Assembly: GCA_001662425.1 (NCBI GenBank)
Contig: BDDC01001397.1
Location: 9,139-26,949, forward strand
DNA: 17,811 nucleotides
Direction of reading: 5' to 3'
Origin: Chlamydomonas sphaeroides
Taxonomy: Eukaryota > Chlorophyta > Chlorophyceae > Chlamydomonadales > Chlamydomonadaceae
Positions 1 through 10,000 of the stretch are shown here, piece after piece. How positions within the stretch are numbered: position 1 is the stretch's first letter; every line of letters starts with the position of its first letter. Both the position numbers and the translations under genes were made by a program. The notes under the pieces are model-generated. The model saw only the letters and a program-made list of their open reading frames with translations, searched no databases and was not told where the DNA came from.

Positions 1-1037
1 GCCGCATTCGCCGATGGTGGCTGGGCCGGCAAGCGGAGAGCCGGCCTCGCCCTTCGTCACGGGAGGCATCGCCAGGCTTACAGCCGGCAGCAAGAGGTGG
101 GGAAGCAAAGAGGGCGCCCTTGGGCAGCTGTGGGAGAGGCCTGCCCGTGACGGAGGGCTCTGTGCTGCGCTAGTGGCGTATTGCGAGCCACCGCCCCCTC
201 TCAAGCGCACACGCGTGAGGGGGCCTGCCGTGCGGTCTCACGCCGGGCCCCATCCCGACCCTGACCCTGACCCTGACCCTGACCCTGACCCTGACCCTGA
301 CCCTGACCCTGACCCTGACCCTGACTCTGACCCTGACCCGGGCCCTCGCAGAAGCAGCTGCCCATCCCCGGCTTTGTGGCGGAGCACGATGCCGTCCTGG
401 AGGACCAGCCGCTGATGGACTACGGGGTGGTGGCGGCCAAGGAGGTGCGACGGCGTGTGCTTGCATGTGCTTGGAAACAAGAACAAATCATAAAAACGTG
501 TGTTCATTAGTAAGGACAGTAGTAGAGCAACATGCGGCACTATTTCGAGGGGTTGGTGACGCGTCCGTCGTGCGTAGCAGTGGTGTCGCGGCGGGTTAGG
601 TGCGTGCGCGTGAGGGCCTGGTGGCAGCGCGCCTGCGCGGTAGGGGCCCTGCACAGGTAACCGCCCCTGCTGGGCTGTAGCTCGATGGCCGTCAGGGAGA
701 TGCGGCAGGGGCATGTGGATGTGGCATGAGCGCGGATGGCTGAGCGCCGATGTGCTGCAGGTGCTGCTACGGGCGGCGGGGGGGGGTGCACGGGCGTTGC
801 CAGCAGGGCGCCAGCCGCTGTTCTGTCACGGCCCATGCTCGGGCCGGGGCGCCTGCTCGGGCGGATGCTGCCCTTCCAGCTGCTCGAGGGTCGCCCAGTC
901 GCCATGATGTGGTGCTACCCGCTGGTTCTTGCCAGAGCTCAGGCCGTGCTTGCTGATCGCATCTCGCCCACCCGCCTACCCACCCGGCCCCCGCACCGCA
1001 GGTCAACAGCGTTCCGGGCCTGCCGGCGCCCATGTAA
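1..1037 (+). CDS. 3' end of an unidentified protein (partial, 2-3 exons)
   Basis: I do not recognise this protein. The best-supported exon is 352-444, which follows an acceptor ending CGCAG and stops at a GTGCGA donor; it reads KQLPIPGFVAEHDAVLEDQP and on to MDYGVVAAKE. It joins in phase 0 to a short last exon, 1002-1037, reading VNSVPGLPAPM and ending in TAA at 1035-1037. An upstream exon 1-96 (AAFADGGWAGKRRAGLALRH and on to SRQQE, donor GTGGGG at 97) also joins in phase 0, but its coding bias is ambiguous between two frames, so it is the weakest part. The start lies outside the window. Introns are 97-351 and 445-1001. The visible tail is about 75-107 aa, with no membrane segment or known motif. 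It is transcribed towards the EF-P gene. Confidence 0.45.
256..340 (+). repeat. CCCTGA hexanucleotide tandem array in an intron
   Basis: About 14 nearly perfect copies of CCCTGA, with one CTCTGA variant near 325. The array ends about a dozen bases before the acceptor at 350-351, inside the intron upstream of exon 352-444. Being a multiple of three it stays open as Asp-Pro repeats on the plus strand and Ser-Gly or Arg-Val repeats on the minus strand, but its position between splice sites argues that these are not protein. The plus strand is C-rich and the minus strand G-rich. Confidence 0.9.
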
Positions 1038-1757
1038 CTGGGAGCGGCCGGCAGGGTGTCGGGGACCCCTGCGGCAGCGGTGCCGTGGCGGCTGTGCGGG
1101 CCGGCTCTGATGGAGCGGGCCTTGCGGCCGGCGGCCTGCTGTGCTGACTGGCGCGTTGCGGGTGAAACTCAACTTGGGGTCGGGGTGGGCGTGGACGTGA
1201 GACAGGGTGGCGGTGCATGGGCAGGCTGGCGGGGGAGGGTAGTGTGGTGCATTGCAAAGTAGCAATTGCATCAGCGCTGGCACCTGGCAGCAGGCGGCCT
1301 TCTGTGATTACATCAGGCATGTGGATGGTTATGCGAGCAGCCACGGGCGTGTGCATGCTGGCATGTTGGTGGCTGTGCTCCGGCCCGGCTCTGGTCTGCC
1401 TTGCGAGATGGAGCTACCGGTACGCAGTGAGCGGCGTTTCGCGGATTGGGGCGTTGTGCTGTGGGCGGAGAGCGGCGGGCGGGCTCGGCAACACAGAGCC
1501 TAGCAGGGGAGACTGCTGGCCTGGCACCTGGAGCCTAGGGCCAGTTAGCTAAGGGCAAATGGCGAGTGGCCCTTCAACGGTCTCGGCAGGGAGACAAGGT
1601 GCCGTTCACAGTTACTAAGAGGTCCAGGGGCCAGGCAGGCCAGCATTCCGCCGTGACTCTGCCTTCTTCCTAGGAGCGAGGCTGCGACCGGTTGGAAGCC
1701 GCCGCAACGGTATTGGTTGGCTGTAACCGTATTGTTAGGCCTAGCTGCACGGCTGAA
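1038..1757 (+). other. 3'UTR of the first gene
   Basis: About 700 bases follow the TAA stop at 1035-1037. I see no exon with convincing splice sites or family similarity here. Long 3'UTRs of this kind are usual in volvocine algae. The segment from 1560 to 1757 is less GC-rich than the coding exons, and holds a degenerate direct repeat (ACGGTATTGGTT and ACCGTATTGTTA, around 1707-1737) and an imperfect inverted repeat around 1514-1535 and 1622-1644. Confidence 0.5.
1722..1726 (+). terminator. TGTAA poly(A) signal of the first gene
   Basis: The pentamer TGTAA is the standard nuclear poly(A) signal of Chlamydomonas-type algae. This copy lies in the less GC-rich end of the 3'UTR and faces the opposite-strand signals at 1763-1775. 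Another TGTAA at 1033-1037 overlaps the stop codon and is too early to be the likely signal. Confidence 0.6.
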
Positions 1758-1762
1758 TCAAG

Positions 1763-1775
1763 TTACACTCTTACA
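1763..1775 (-). terminator. Two TGTAA poly(A) signals of the EF-P gene
   Basis: Plus-strand TTACA at 1763-1767 and 1771-1775 gives two TGTAA signals on the minus strand, about 750 bases after the EF-P stop codon. They lie within 50 bases of the plus-strand TGTAA at 1722, so the two convergent genes would be cleaved almost back to back. Confidence 0.6.
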
Positions 1776-2520
1776 CAGCACACGCCAGACGAGATAAGCC
1801 GTGCTGGGTTGCGGGCCTCGCGCCTGCGCTAGGAGCTCGCGGCGTCGCTGTCGCTGCCAAGACGGGCCGGATGTGGGCGCGCGCCTCAGTCCGCCCTTGT
1901 GCCGCAATCCAGCCAAGTGCCCGCAAGTTGGCCTGTAAGGTGCGTGTGCTTCTTGGTGCCCGAGTTGAACGGCTGGGGCGGGTGGGGCGGATGCTTGCTG
2001 CACGGTCTCCCCTGCAAGCTCGGGACCAGGTAAGGGACAACCGCACCGTGGCGAATGGTGCGTACCAATATTGCAGTGCGCAGCAGCGCATGCAGCCGGC
2101 GGCCGACGGCAACGCGCCGCCCCGGCCGCCGCCGCCATGCATGGCGCTTGCGCTGGCACGCAGCCGCCGCCACCAAACGCTAGTCCAGGTGCAACTCCAG
2201 ACACAAAACTGTCAGCAGGCCTATCGCGGCCCGCCTGCGGCCTGGCGCCCAGCCGCAGATTTGAGGGGAGGTTGCCCCTGCAAACTGACACCACACACAT
2301 ACACGCAGCGCCATTCAAGCGCTTGCTTCCCGCCCGACAAAACCGCTACTCGGCGCCTACGCGCGAGATGCCTGCCCCAGCCTCCACCGCTGCCGCCCAA
2401 CCGGCCCACCACCGGCCGCCCCATGCGCCAACGCCGCCCCAAGCCCCCGCCGCTCCCGACCCACATCCACAATCCGCGCCAGCCACCTCCCCAGCCCTCC
2501 CCCTGTCCCGCCCCGCCAGC
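1776..2520 (-). other. 3'UTR of the EF-P gene
   Basis: About 745 bases between the EF-P stop codon (2521-2523) and the minus-strand TGTAA signals. Open frames exist on both strands, as expected at this GC content, but none has splice-site support or recognisable protein similarity. The part around 2360-2520 is strongly C-rich on the plus strand, so the transcript would be G-rich there. Confidence 0.55.
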
Positions 2521-3694
2521 TCAAGACGACGAGCGCGACAGGTACTGCCCCGTGCGCGTGTCGACCTTGATGGTCTCGCCCTCCGTGATGAAGAGCGGCA
2601 CGTTCACCACGGCGCCCGTCTCGAGCGTGGCGGGCTTGGAGCCGCCCGACACGGTGTTGCCCTTGACGTTGGGCGAGGTGGCCGTAACCTAGGACGCAGG
2701 GCCGAGGTGCGCGGTCCAGTTGGGCGCAGGCGTTTGGCCTCGTACGCATCACGGCTCTTCATTCAGACGAGGAACACAGGAGGCTGGCGTGCCGCTGTCG
2801 CGGCGCGGGTCCGAGACCAGCCCCACCAGTCTGGCATCGTGCTCTGGAGCTACCGCAACTCCAGCACTGGCACAAACGGGAGCATGGCTGCGGGGGCGTG
2901 CCGCCGTTGCGATCCGGGGACCGGGACCCGCGCGCCAGCTCACCCCTGGGGCGCAACCAGCCCTGCCGTGCCCACCTTGAGGTCCATGAACTGGGGGATG
3001 TCAACGGAGATGACCTTTCCGTTGTAGAAAAGCAGCTCCACGGTGGTGCCCTCCTTGAGGTAGTCGGCCCAGTCGTCGCGCTTGAGGCGCGTCTCCTCGT
3101 ACGACTCGGTGTCCATAAACACGTAGTCATCGCCCTCCACGTACGTGAACTGCCCCTCGCGCTTCTGCACGTCGGCGGTGTTGACCTGCTCGCCGGCGCG
3201 GAAGGTCTTCTCCACCACGCCGCCAGTCAGGAAGTTCTTGAGCTTGGAGCGCACGAACGCGGCACCCTTGCCGGGCTTGACGTGCAGGAACTCGATGACC
3301 TTGTAGGGCGCGTTGTCGACCTCAACGGTCAGACCGTTCTTGAAGTCGTTGCTGTGGGCGTTGGGGCGCGAGGGCGTTTGGGCGCGGCGGCAGGAGCATG
3401 GGGCGGTGGGGTTTGTGCCGGCATGGTGGGTGCGACGGAGACCGGAAAGTCAGTGGCCACTCAATTGGATGCAGGCGAGGCTCTGTCGATAGTCCATCGC
3501 TAAGTGCGAGAGACCCCCATGCTCGTGAGCGGTTCCGCCGCACGCTCACTGCCGGCCGCGAGCGGCCAGCCACTCGCCGCTTACCTGCTCACGGTCCCCG
3601 CCATGACCACCATGCGCGTCGTCCGCGAGCGGATTTGCGGCCGCGGGGCAGCGCCCACGCGGAAAGCCGCGGAGTGGTGGCGGAGAGTCTGCAT
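2521..3694 (-). CDS. EFP: Plastid-targeted translation elongation factor P
   Basis: EF-P binds stalled ribosomes between the P and E sites and promotes peptide bonds at polyproline stretches; this one should act in the chloroplast. Three exons on the minus strand join in frame: 3694-3585, 3351-2976 and 2688-2521, giving 217 aa. Residues 1-32 (MQTLRHHSAAFRVGAAPRPQ and on) are rich in Arg, Ser and Ala and lack acids, as in algal transit peptides. The bacterial-type body follows: domain I with FLHVKPGKGAAFVRSKLKNF (residues 58-77), where K65 matches the lysine at the tip modified in E. coli EF-P, then domains II and III. Residues 180-199 (KPATLETGAVVNVPLFITEG) fit the EF-P signature. The mature length of about 187 aa fits the family. 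The start has a good AAAC-ATG context. Introns are 3352-3584 and 2689-2975, with canonical GT-AG ends. Confidence 0.96.
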
Positions 3695-4082
3695 GTTTGT
3701 TTTGTGGCGATTCCCGAAGCACCTGGTATTTGGCGGCAGGGTGGTATGGCGTGTGGTGCTTCGTTTGTCGAAATGCACCGGTGTGGGTCTGCACTGGCGT
3801 TGTGACAACAAGTTGGGGTTGGGTGGGATTGGGGTCGATGGGCAAACTCCAAGGCAGGTCACCGTGCTGCCAAAGCGCATGTCATGCTCGAACGTACATT
3901 GTTGGTTGACATATAGCAGCCCAGCGCTAGCTTTACGGGCACGGATGGTTGAAGTGCAGAGCTGTCGCCCCAAGGTGCACGCATACTCGGAGCTGCTACG
4001 ATGAGACGCGCAGCGCTTGCTAGCAGGCGTTGGAAAGCTCGGTGAAGTGCAGCGCTAGGCGGGCAAGGGCGCGACTCTTGCG
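3695..4082. promoter_or_regulatory. Divergent promoter region of EF-P and the PH-RCC1 gene
   Basis: Only 388 bases separate the two divergent start codons, so the region must hold both 5'UTRs and both core promoters. It is less GC-rich than the exons. A TATA-like CATATAG at about 3910-3916 faces the PH-RCC1 gene and could place its transcription start near 3940. I see no clear TATA element on the EF-P side. An in-frame TAG at 4056-4058 limits how far upstream the PH-RCC1 reading frame can extend without another exon. Confidence 0.5.
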
Positions 4083-7000
4083 ATGTCCAGCGCGGGCCAG
4101 CAGGTAACGAGTAGCGCAACAACATCGTATAGATGCAGACAACGAGACATCGGGCACAGGCATTTTGAGACGAACGTCGTTTGGGATTGGTCGCAGGAGC
4201 AGCAGCTGCTGCCCGTCCCAACGCACGAGGGCGGGGGCGTCTATGTGAACGGCTTTCCCTCGGGTCCTAAGCCATATGAGGAAGTTCTCACCTTCCTGCG
4301 CAAGGTGCGAGGGTGCAAGCCCCCATGCCACGATCCTCCCGCGCGCGAGCTGTCGCTGACTCGTCGTCACCGGGGCGCGCCGCGTTGCGCTACTAGGGCA
4401 CGGAGCTGCTCAAGTATGGGCGCATTGGCTCGCCCAAGTACCATCCGTTCCGGCTGTCCAACGACGACCTGGAGCTGCAGTGGGAGTCGAAGAAGGTGGG
4501 GCACGAAGCGCGGGACCTGGGACTTCCTGGTCAAGGCCCCCCTTGCCCTCCTTAAGCCAGCTCTTGTGGCCCCAGAACAGTAACCGCATGTGCCGTTGCG
4601 GCACCTGCCTGGGGCCTGCAAAGGTTGCAACCCGGCGGGGGTCACACGCGGGCCCCACACGGCCACAAGCTCGGCAGCCCGCAAGGCGCCTCTATGGCGT
4701 TTCTTGCAAGCCCTGGGCCAATGGCCGCGGCGCACAGCACCCGGCCCCCTGTTCCCGGCAGCGACGGCGCTCCCTGCGTTACAACGGCGCCGGCACATGC
4801 AACCCAGGCCGCGCCGCCCAGTGCTGCTGTAGCGCTCAGCTCGCGCCCCTCCCCATGGCCCAAACCATCACAGGGCCAGATCCGGCGCATCCCGCTGTGC
4901 AATATCGTCAAATGGGTGCGCGGCCAGGAGACCGCCATCTTCCGGCGCGCGCTGCAGCCCAAGCTGGCGCGGCAATCCTTCTCCATCTTCTACGCAGACG
5001 AGTGAGCAGGCGGGGCACAAAGGCAGCAACAGGTCCCAGGACCCGGCCGCAGGCCTGGAGGGTCTCAAGGCCTCAGCACCCGGCCGCAGCCTTCCCTGCC
5101 GGGTCTGAAGGCCTCGGGATGCAGAGGCGCTGCGCCGGTAGCAACACCACCCCGCCCAATCCGGTTCTACCCCGCTGAACTCCGCCTCGGCCCCGCCGCC
5201 GCCCCCGCTTGCACCTTTCCGCAACCGCAGGAAGGGCGGCGAGCGGACGCTAGACGTGATTGCGACCAGCGAATACGACTTTGAGATGTGGTTCTGGGGC
5301 GTGCAGATCATCCGCTACTACCCGCCCTCCACCTGGTCAGCGCCCACGAACCTGCAGACGAGTTTCGCGCCGCTGCAGAGCAGCTACGCGTCGCAGCAGC
5401 AGCAGGGCGGCAGCGGCTTCGGGAGCACGATGCAGGTGGCGTCGCGGCAGGCCACGCACCAGGTAAAGGCTCGCATCACCGCGCATGGTTGGAAGGATGT
5501 TGGATAACGCAGGTTGGGCACCGCGGCAAGCATGGAGGCGGCCGGCAGGCGTGGAGTGCAATACGCATGTCCGCGTGCGGCGCGGGACGTGAGGTCTGCG
5601 AACAGCAGCGGGGGGCGCTGCCGCTCCTGGGCGCTGCCCGGTGCCGCGGCATTGATGCAGCCAGGCAGTCATCAAACTGCAGCGTCGAGGAGGGGCGTGG
5701 GGCTGTGGGCAGCAGGGCCGCCTGCCTCTGGGCATGGCTGCACGGCCCCACGGCGCTCGCTGCTCCCCCCCCCGCCATGCCTCGCCGCCGCAGTTCCACG
5801 CGCACCAGCCTCCCACGCTGGAGGTGCCGTCGCTGCGCTCCTCGCTTAACGACGAGCGGGCGCCCAAGCCCACGCCCAAGGCCAAGCCAGGTAATGGTAG
5901 CCGTGGGCGGCCGGGCAGGTCAGGCACCATACGCTGCCGCCCGCGCAGCCTTGCACCGGCCTGTCCACAATCCGCACCTGCCGTGCACTGCTGCCACATC
6001 CGCGCCTCCCGCACCTGAGGCAGCGCTCATGTCAGCTCCCAGTCTGGGCGGGCGTTGTAGGGTTTAGCCGCTGGCGCCCTGCACGCCGACCGCCTTCCGC
6101 CCCGCCTCCCGTCGCCTGCCCAGGCCTGAGCGTCATGGTCGGCGGCGTGCGTGGCTCGGGCCCCACTGCGGGCCAGCTCACAGGTCGCGACGCGCGGCGC
6201 GACCGGCGCGAGCTGGGCGACCTGTGGGTGTGGGGCAGCCCCATCCTGAACGAGGAGGAGGCGTGGCACAGCAAGGCGCGGCCCACGGTGGGTGCGGCCA
6301 GCTGCTGGGGGCCCCACGCTGGCCCTACACGTTGCTGCGGACGCGACCGGGGGTCTGGGGGGTGCGCCCTGGGTCCCTGCGGGGCCGCTGATGGCTCCGA
6401 ACGCGGCCGGCGTCCCTGCGGGGCGGCTGACAGGCCGCTGCGTGGGCGCTGGGCGCTTCGGTTGCGGCCGGGTTCCTTCCGCGGGTCTGGGGTCCCTGCG
6501 GAGACGCTTGCGGTCCCCGCGGGCGGCCTGGAACCGCTTTGTGGGAGCACAGAGGCGCCCAGGGGACCCTGGATTATGAGCCACGCCTAGGACAGCACCG
6601 ACATACCGTGCTATCACGACGAGGTCGCCCGGCGGCGAGCCAGCCTGTGGCCCCTCCCCTGCCCCCTGCCTCCCCTGCAGCCGTTCATCAACCCGGACGC
6701 CATGCTGGACTGGCAGGTGGGGCCCCCGCACCGCTACTGCTTTGAACTCTACCGACACCGTACTTGCACATGGGTCTTTCACTGCACGCATGCGTGCTGC
6801 CTAGTCAGTTGATCCCACCACCGTGCTCGCTTGTGCGTGCCTGAATAGACCAGTTGCCGCCCCTCGCTCCCGCAGGCCGGCGGCGTGCCGGTGCTCGTGG
6901 CCAACATAGCCAGCATGGACGTGGTGCGGGTGGCGGTGGCGCCGCAGCACGCCGCGCTGGTGACGCGCAAGGGCGAGCTGTACACCTGGGGCTACGGCCT

Positions 7001-10000
7001 GAGTGAGTGGGCCGAGACAGGCGCTGGCCGGGGCAACGGCCAGCGTTTCGGCCGCTGCCGCATGGGCCAGGGCCGGGGCTTGGGGCAGCGGCAGTGGAGG
7101 GCTAGCGGCAGGCGAGCGCGCTGGCTTGGCGCGGAGCAGGGCCGCTGCCGCGTACGGGCCCGGGCCAGGTCGAGCGCCTTGGGCTGGGCCCCGGAAAGGC
7201 CGCACCGGTCCCTGACTGAGCACGGCAGGCCCGCACCCGTGCCCAGCTCCCTGCCCAGCTTCCTGCCCAGCTCCCTGCCCAGCTCCCTGCCCAGCTCCCT
7301 GCCCAGCTCCCTGCCCAGCTCCCTGCCCAGCCCACCCGTGCCTCCCGCGCTGCGTCGCCCGGCACGCGCAGACGGCAACCTGGGCCACGGCTGGTGCACC
7401 AACTTCTCCAGCCCGCGCCTGGTCAGTCGCATGAGCGGCAAGGGCGTGCGCGCGGTGGCGTGCGCCGACGGCAGCACCGCCGCCATCAGCGCCGACCACC
7501 GGCTCTTCATGTGGGGCGCCGGGCGCGCGGGGCAGCTGGGCAACGGCTACGCCTTTCCGGTGGCGGAGCCGGCGCCGGTGCTGTTCCCCGGCCTGCGCGA
7601 GGACGCGCGGGTGAGGCCTTGGGACTGGGCCGGGCCCCGGCGCCCAGGGCTGGGCCCGGTCGGGTGTCGGGCTGTGCCGAAGCGGCACTGGGGGGCCCAA
7701 GGGCATGCTGCTTGTACCGCTGCCTCGGCGTCCATGGCCCTAGGCTGGGGCCGGCTGTGGCGTGGCAACGGGGTAAGCGGCTTGGCGCTGCGTCTCTTCG
7801 TGGCCGCTGGCGGCTGCTGCGCCGCGGCGGGCCTACCCTTGGGCGTGGGGCCCGGCCAGCTCAGTGCAACTGACGGCAGCCCGCCACACCGTGGGTCGGG
7901 CCTCCCCGGCGCAGGTGCTGGCGGTGTCGTGCGGCCCCTACCACACCGCGGCCGTGGTGGAGGGCGGCCTGCTGTTCACCTGGGGCAGCGGCCTGTTCGG
8001 GCGGCTGGGCCACGGCAGCCACCAGTCCGAGTACCGCCCGCGCAGGTGCGGGGGCCTGGCCGCCGGGGAGAGACGGAGCCTGTGGCCGCAGCGGGGCTCT
8101 GATGGCGCCGTGTCTAGCTCAGCGCGCGAGGCAGCTCATGGACGCAGTCCGGCAGCGGAGCCCGGCTGAGCGGGGCGCTGCTCCCTTCCCGTGCCGACCG
8201 CAGGGTTGCGGCGCTGGAGGACAAGGAGGTTACCTGCGTCAGCTGCGGCTACTGGCACACCGCCGCCGTGGCCAAGCCGCGCGGTGGCAGCAGCAGGTGA
8301 GCCGACCGTGCCTGTCCCCCAAACCCCGTCGCATCGCTACGCGACCTCGACGCCCCTGCTCCGGTACGGCTGGCGCACGCGTACGCCGCCCGGGTACCAT
8401 TCCTACTCCCATCGAACCTCATTCAAACACTGCACCGCTGCGCCGGCCACGGCCGCTTCTGCCATGTCGCCCGCAGGGCGCACACGCCTTTCGGTGCAGC
8501 GGCCCGAGGCGTGCTGACCCCTGGTGCTGCTCCCAACGCTTCGCCGCTGGACCGACACGCCTCCATGCCGCTAGGCATGACCGAGAGCGTCAAGGGGCGG
8601 CTGATGCGGCATGCCAGCGAAGTTAGCAGCAGCGGGAGCGACCTGCAGGTGGGGACGGGATGCCGGAGGGATGCTGGGGGCGTGTGTGGGGCTTTGCGGG
8701 GTCTGTGGGCCTCAGGCAGGGATCGGCTGGGTGCGGTGCAGGACCGCAGGGCGGAGGTCGGGCGGGAGCTGGGCAGAAGAGGGCCGGCCGCAGGCTGACG
8801 TGTTGGTTTGGCCTTGACCCCATCGTACGACGGCCAGCAGTCCATGCGCACCCCTCCGCTTCCCCGCATCGCGTGAAAGGGCCCTGCCGCGCCCTGTGCT
8901 CATCCGCAGGGCATCGCCGCCATGGCTGCGGGCGCTGGCGGCGACGCGAGCGGCGGCGGCGGCGTGCCCGGCGGCACGCTACTGCCGGCCCGCAGCGACA
9001 TGCTGAGCAGCAGCGTGGCGTCGCTGGAGCAGCTGGCGCGGGACACGCCGGACGTGTCGGGGAGCATCACCTCGGGTGCGGGGTCGGCCGGGGTGGGGAT
9101 AAACCACAGGGCGGTCAGCGCACGGACCAAGCCCGGGTGGAGCGCATTGCACGGCAGCGGGCGGAAGCGGGCACAACCTAGCACCCAAGTGCTCGACTGG
9201 CGCACGTCGACGTCCGCCGCTCGCTGGGACCAGCTGCCGCTGCATGCAGGCGACGGCCGTCGCGCCGCCCATGGCAGGGGCCCCCGTGCTTGATGGCGGT
9301 TGCGGCCCCGGGCCTGCTCCCTGCACGCAGCGGCGGCGTTCGCGCAACTGTGCTATGTGGTCTGCTATTCACACCGCAATACATCATCCTGCCACTGTTT
9401 TGCCCCTGCACGCAGGCGGCGTGGGGCACCTGTACACCTGGGGCGGCGACTTTTCGTGGACGGAGCCGGGCGACCCCAGCAAGAAGGACGCACCGCCCAA
9501 GCGCGACCACCACGGCGGCTGCCTGGGGCTGGGCGACAAGGACGGCCGGCTGCTGCCCACCCGCGTGCGGGGCGACATGGACAAGGCGGGCGTGCAGCAG
9601 GTGTGTGTGCGCGGCCCGGGGTGCGAGGTGTGCGGTGCCCCGTAGCGTGAGACCCACGCGCGCGGGGTGGTGCGGGGCGGACGAGGCGGGGCTAACCGAC
9701 CCAAACCCGTCATGCGCTCACGGCGTGCGCTGCCCCTTGTTGCCGGCCCTCCTGCCCGCCCTCCTGCCCGCCCTCCTGCCCGCCCTCCTGCCCGCCGCTG
9801 CCCTCAGGTGGCATGCGGCTGGTCCATGACCATTGCGCTGGCCCGCGACGGCCGGGTGTTTCAGTGCGGCACCACGGGCGCGCCCAAGAGCGCGGAGAAG
9901 AGCTGCCCCTGGGAGGGCGCGCTCACGCCCACGCGGGTCAGTAGGCCCCTGCGGGCTTGCGGCAGAAGGGCAGGTGGTAAAGGGCAGGAGGACAGCGCAG

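Noticed and set aside
14..415. Open frame with a long Asp-Pro repeat
   Set aside because: The repeat is the intronic CCCTGA array; the frame disagrees with exon 352-444, which is the one that joins in phase to the last exon.
1871..3027. Plus-strand open frames opposite EF-P
   Set aside because: They are antisense to well-supported EF-P exons or lie in its 3'UTR, with no splice sites or family match.
7611..7914. Possible extra exon between blades 3 and 4
   Set aside because: Parts read open, but joining exon 7372-7610 straight to 7915-8045 gives EDARVLAVSCGPYHTAAV, a continuous RCC1 repeat, so nothing is missing.
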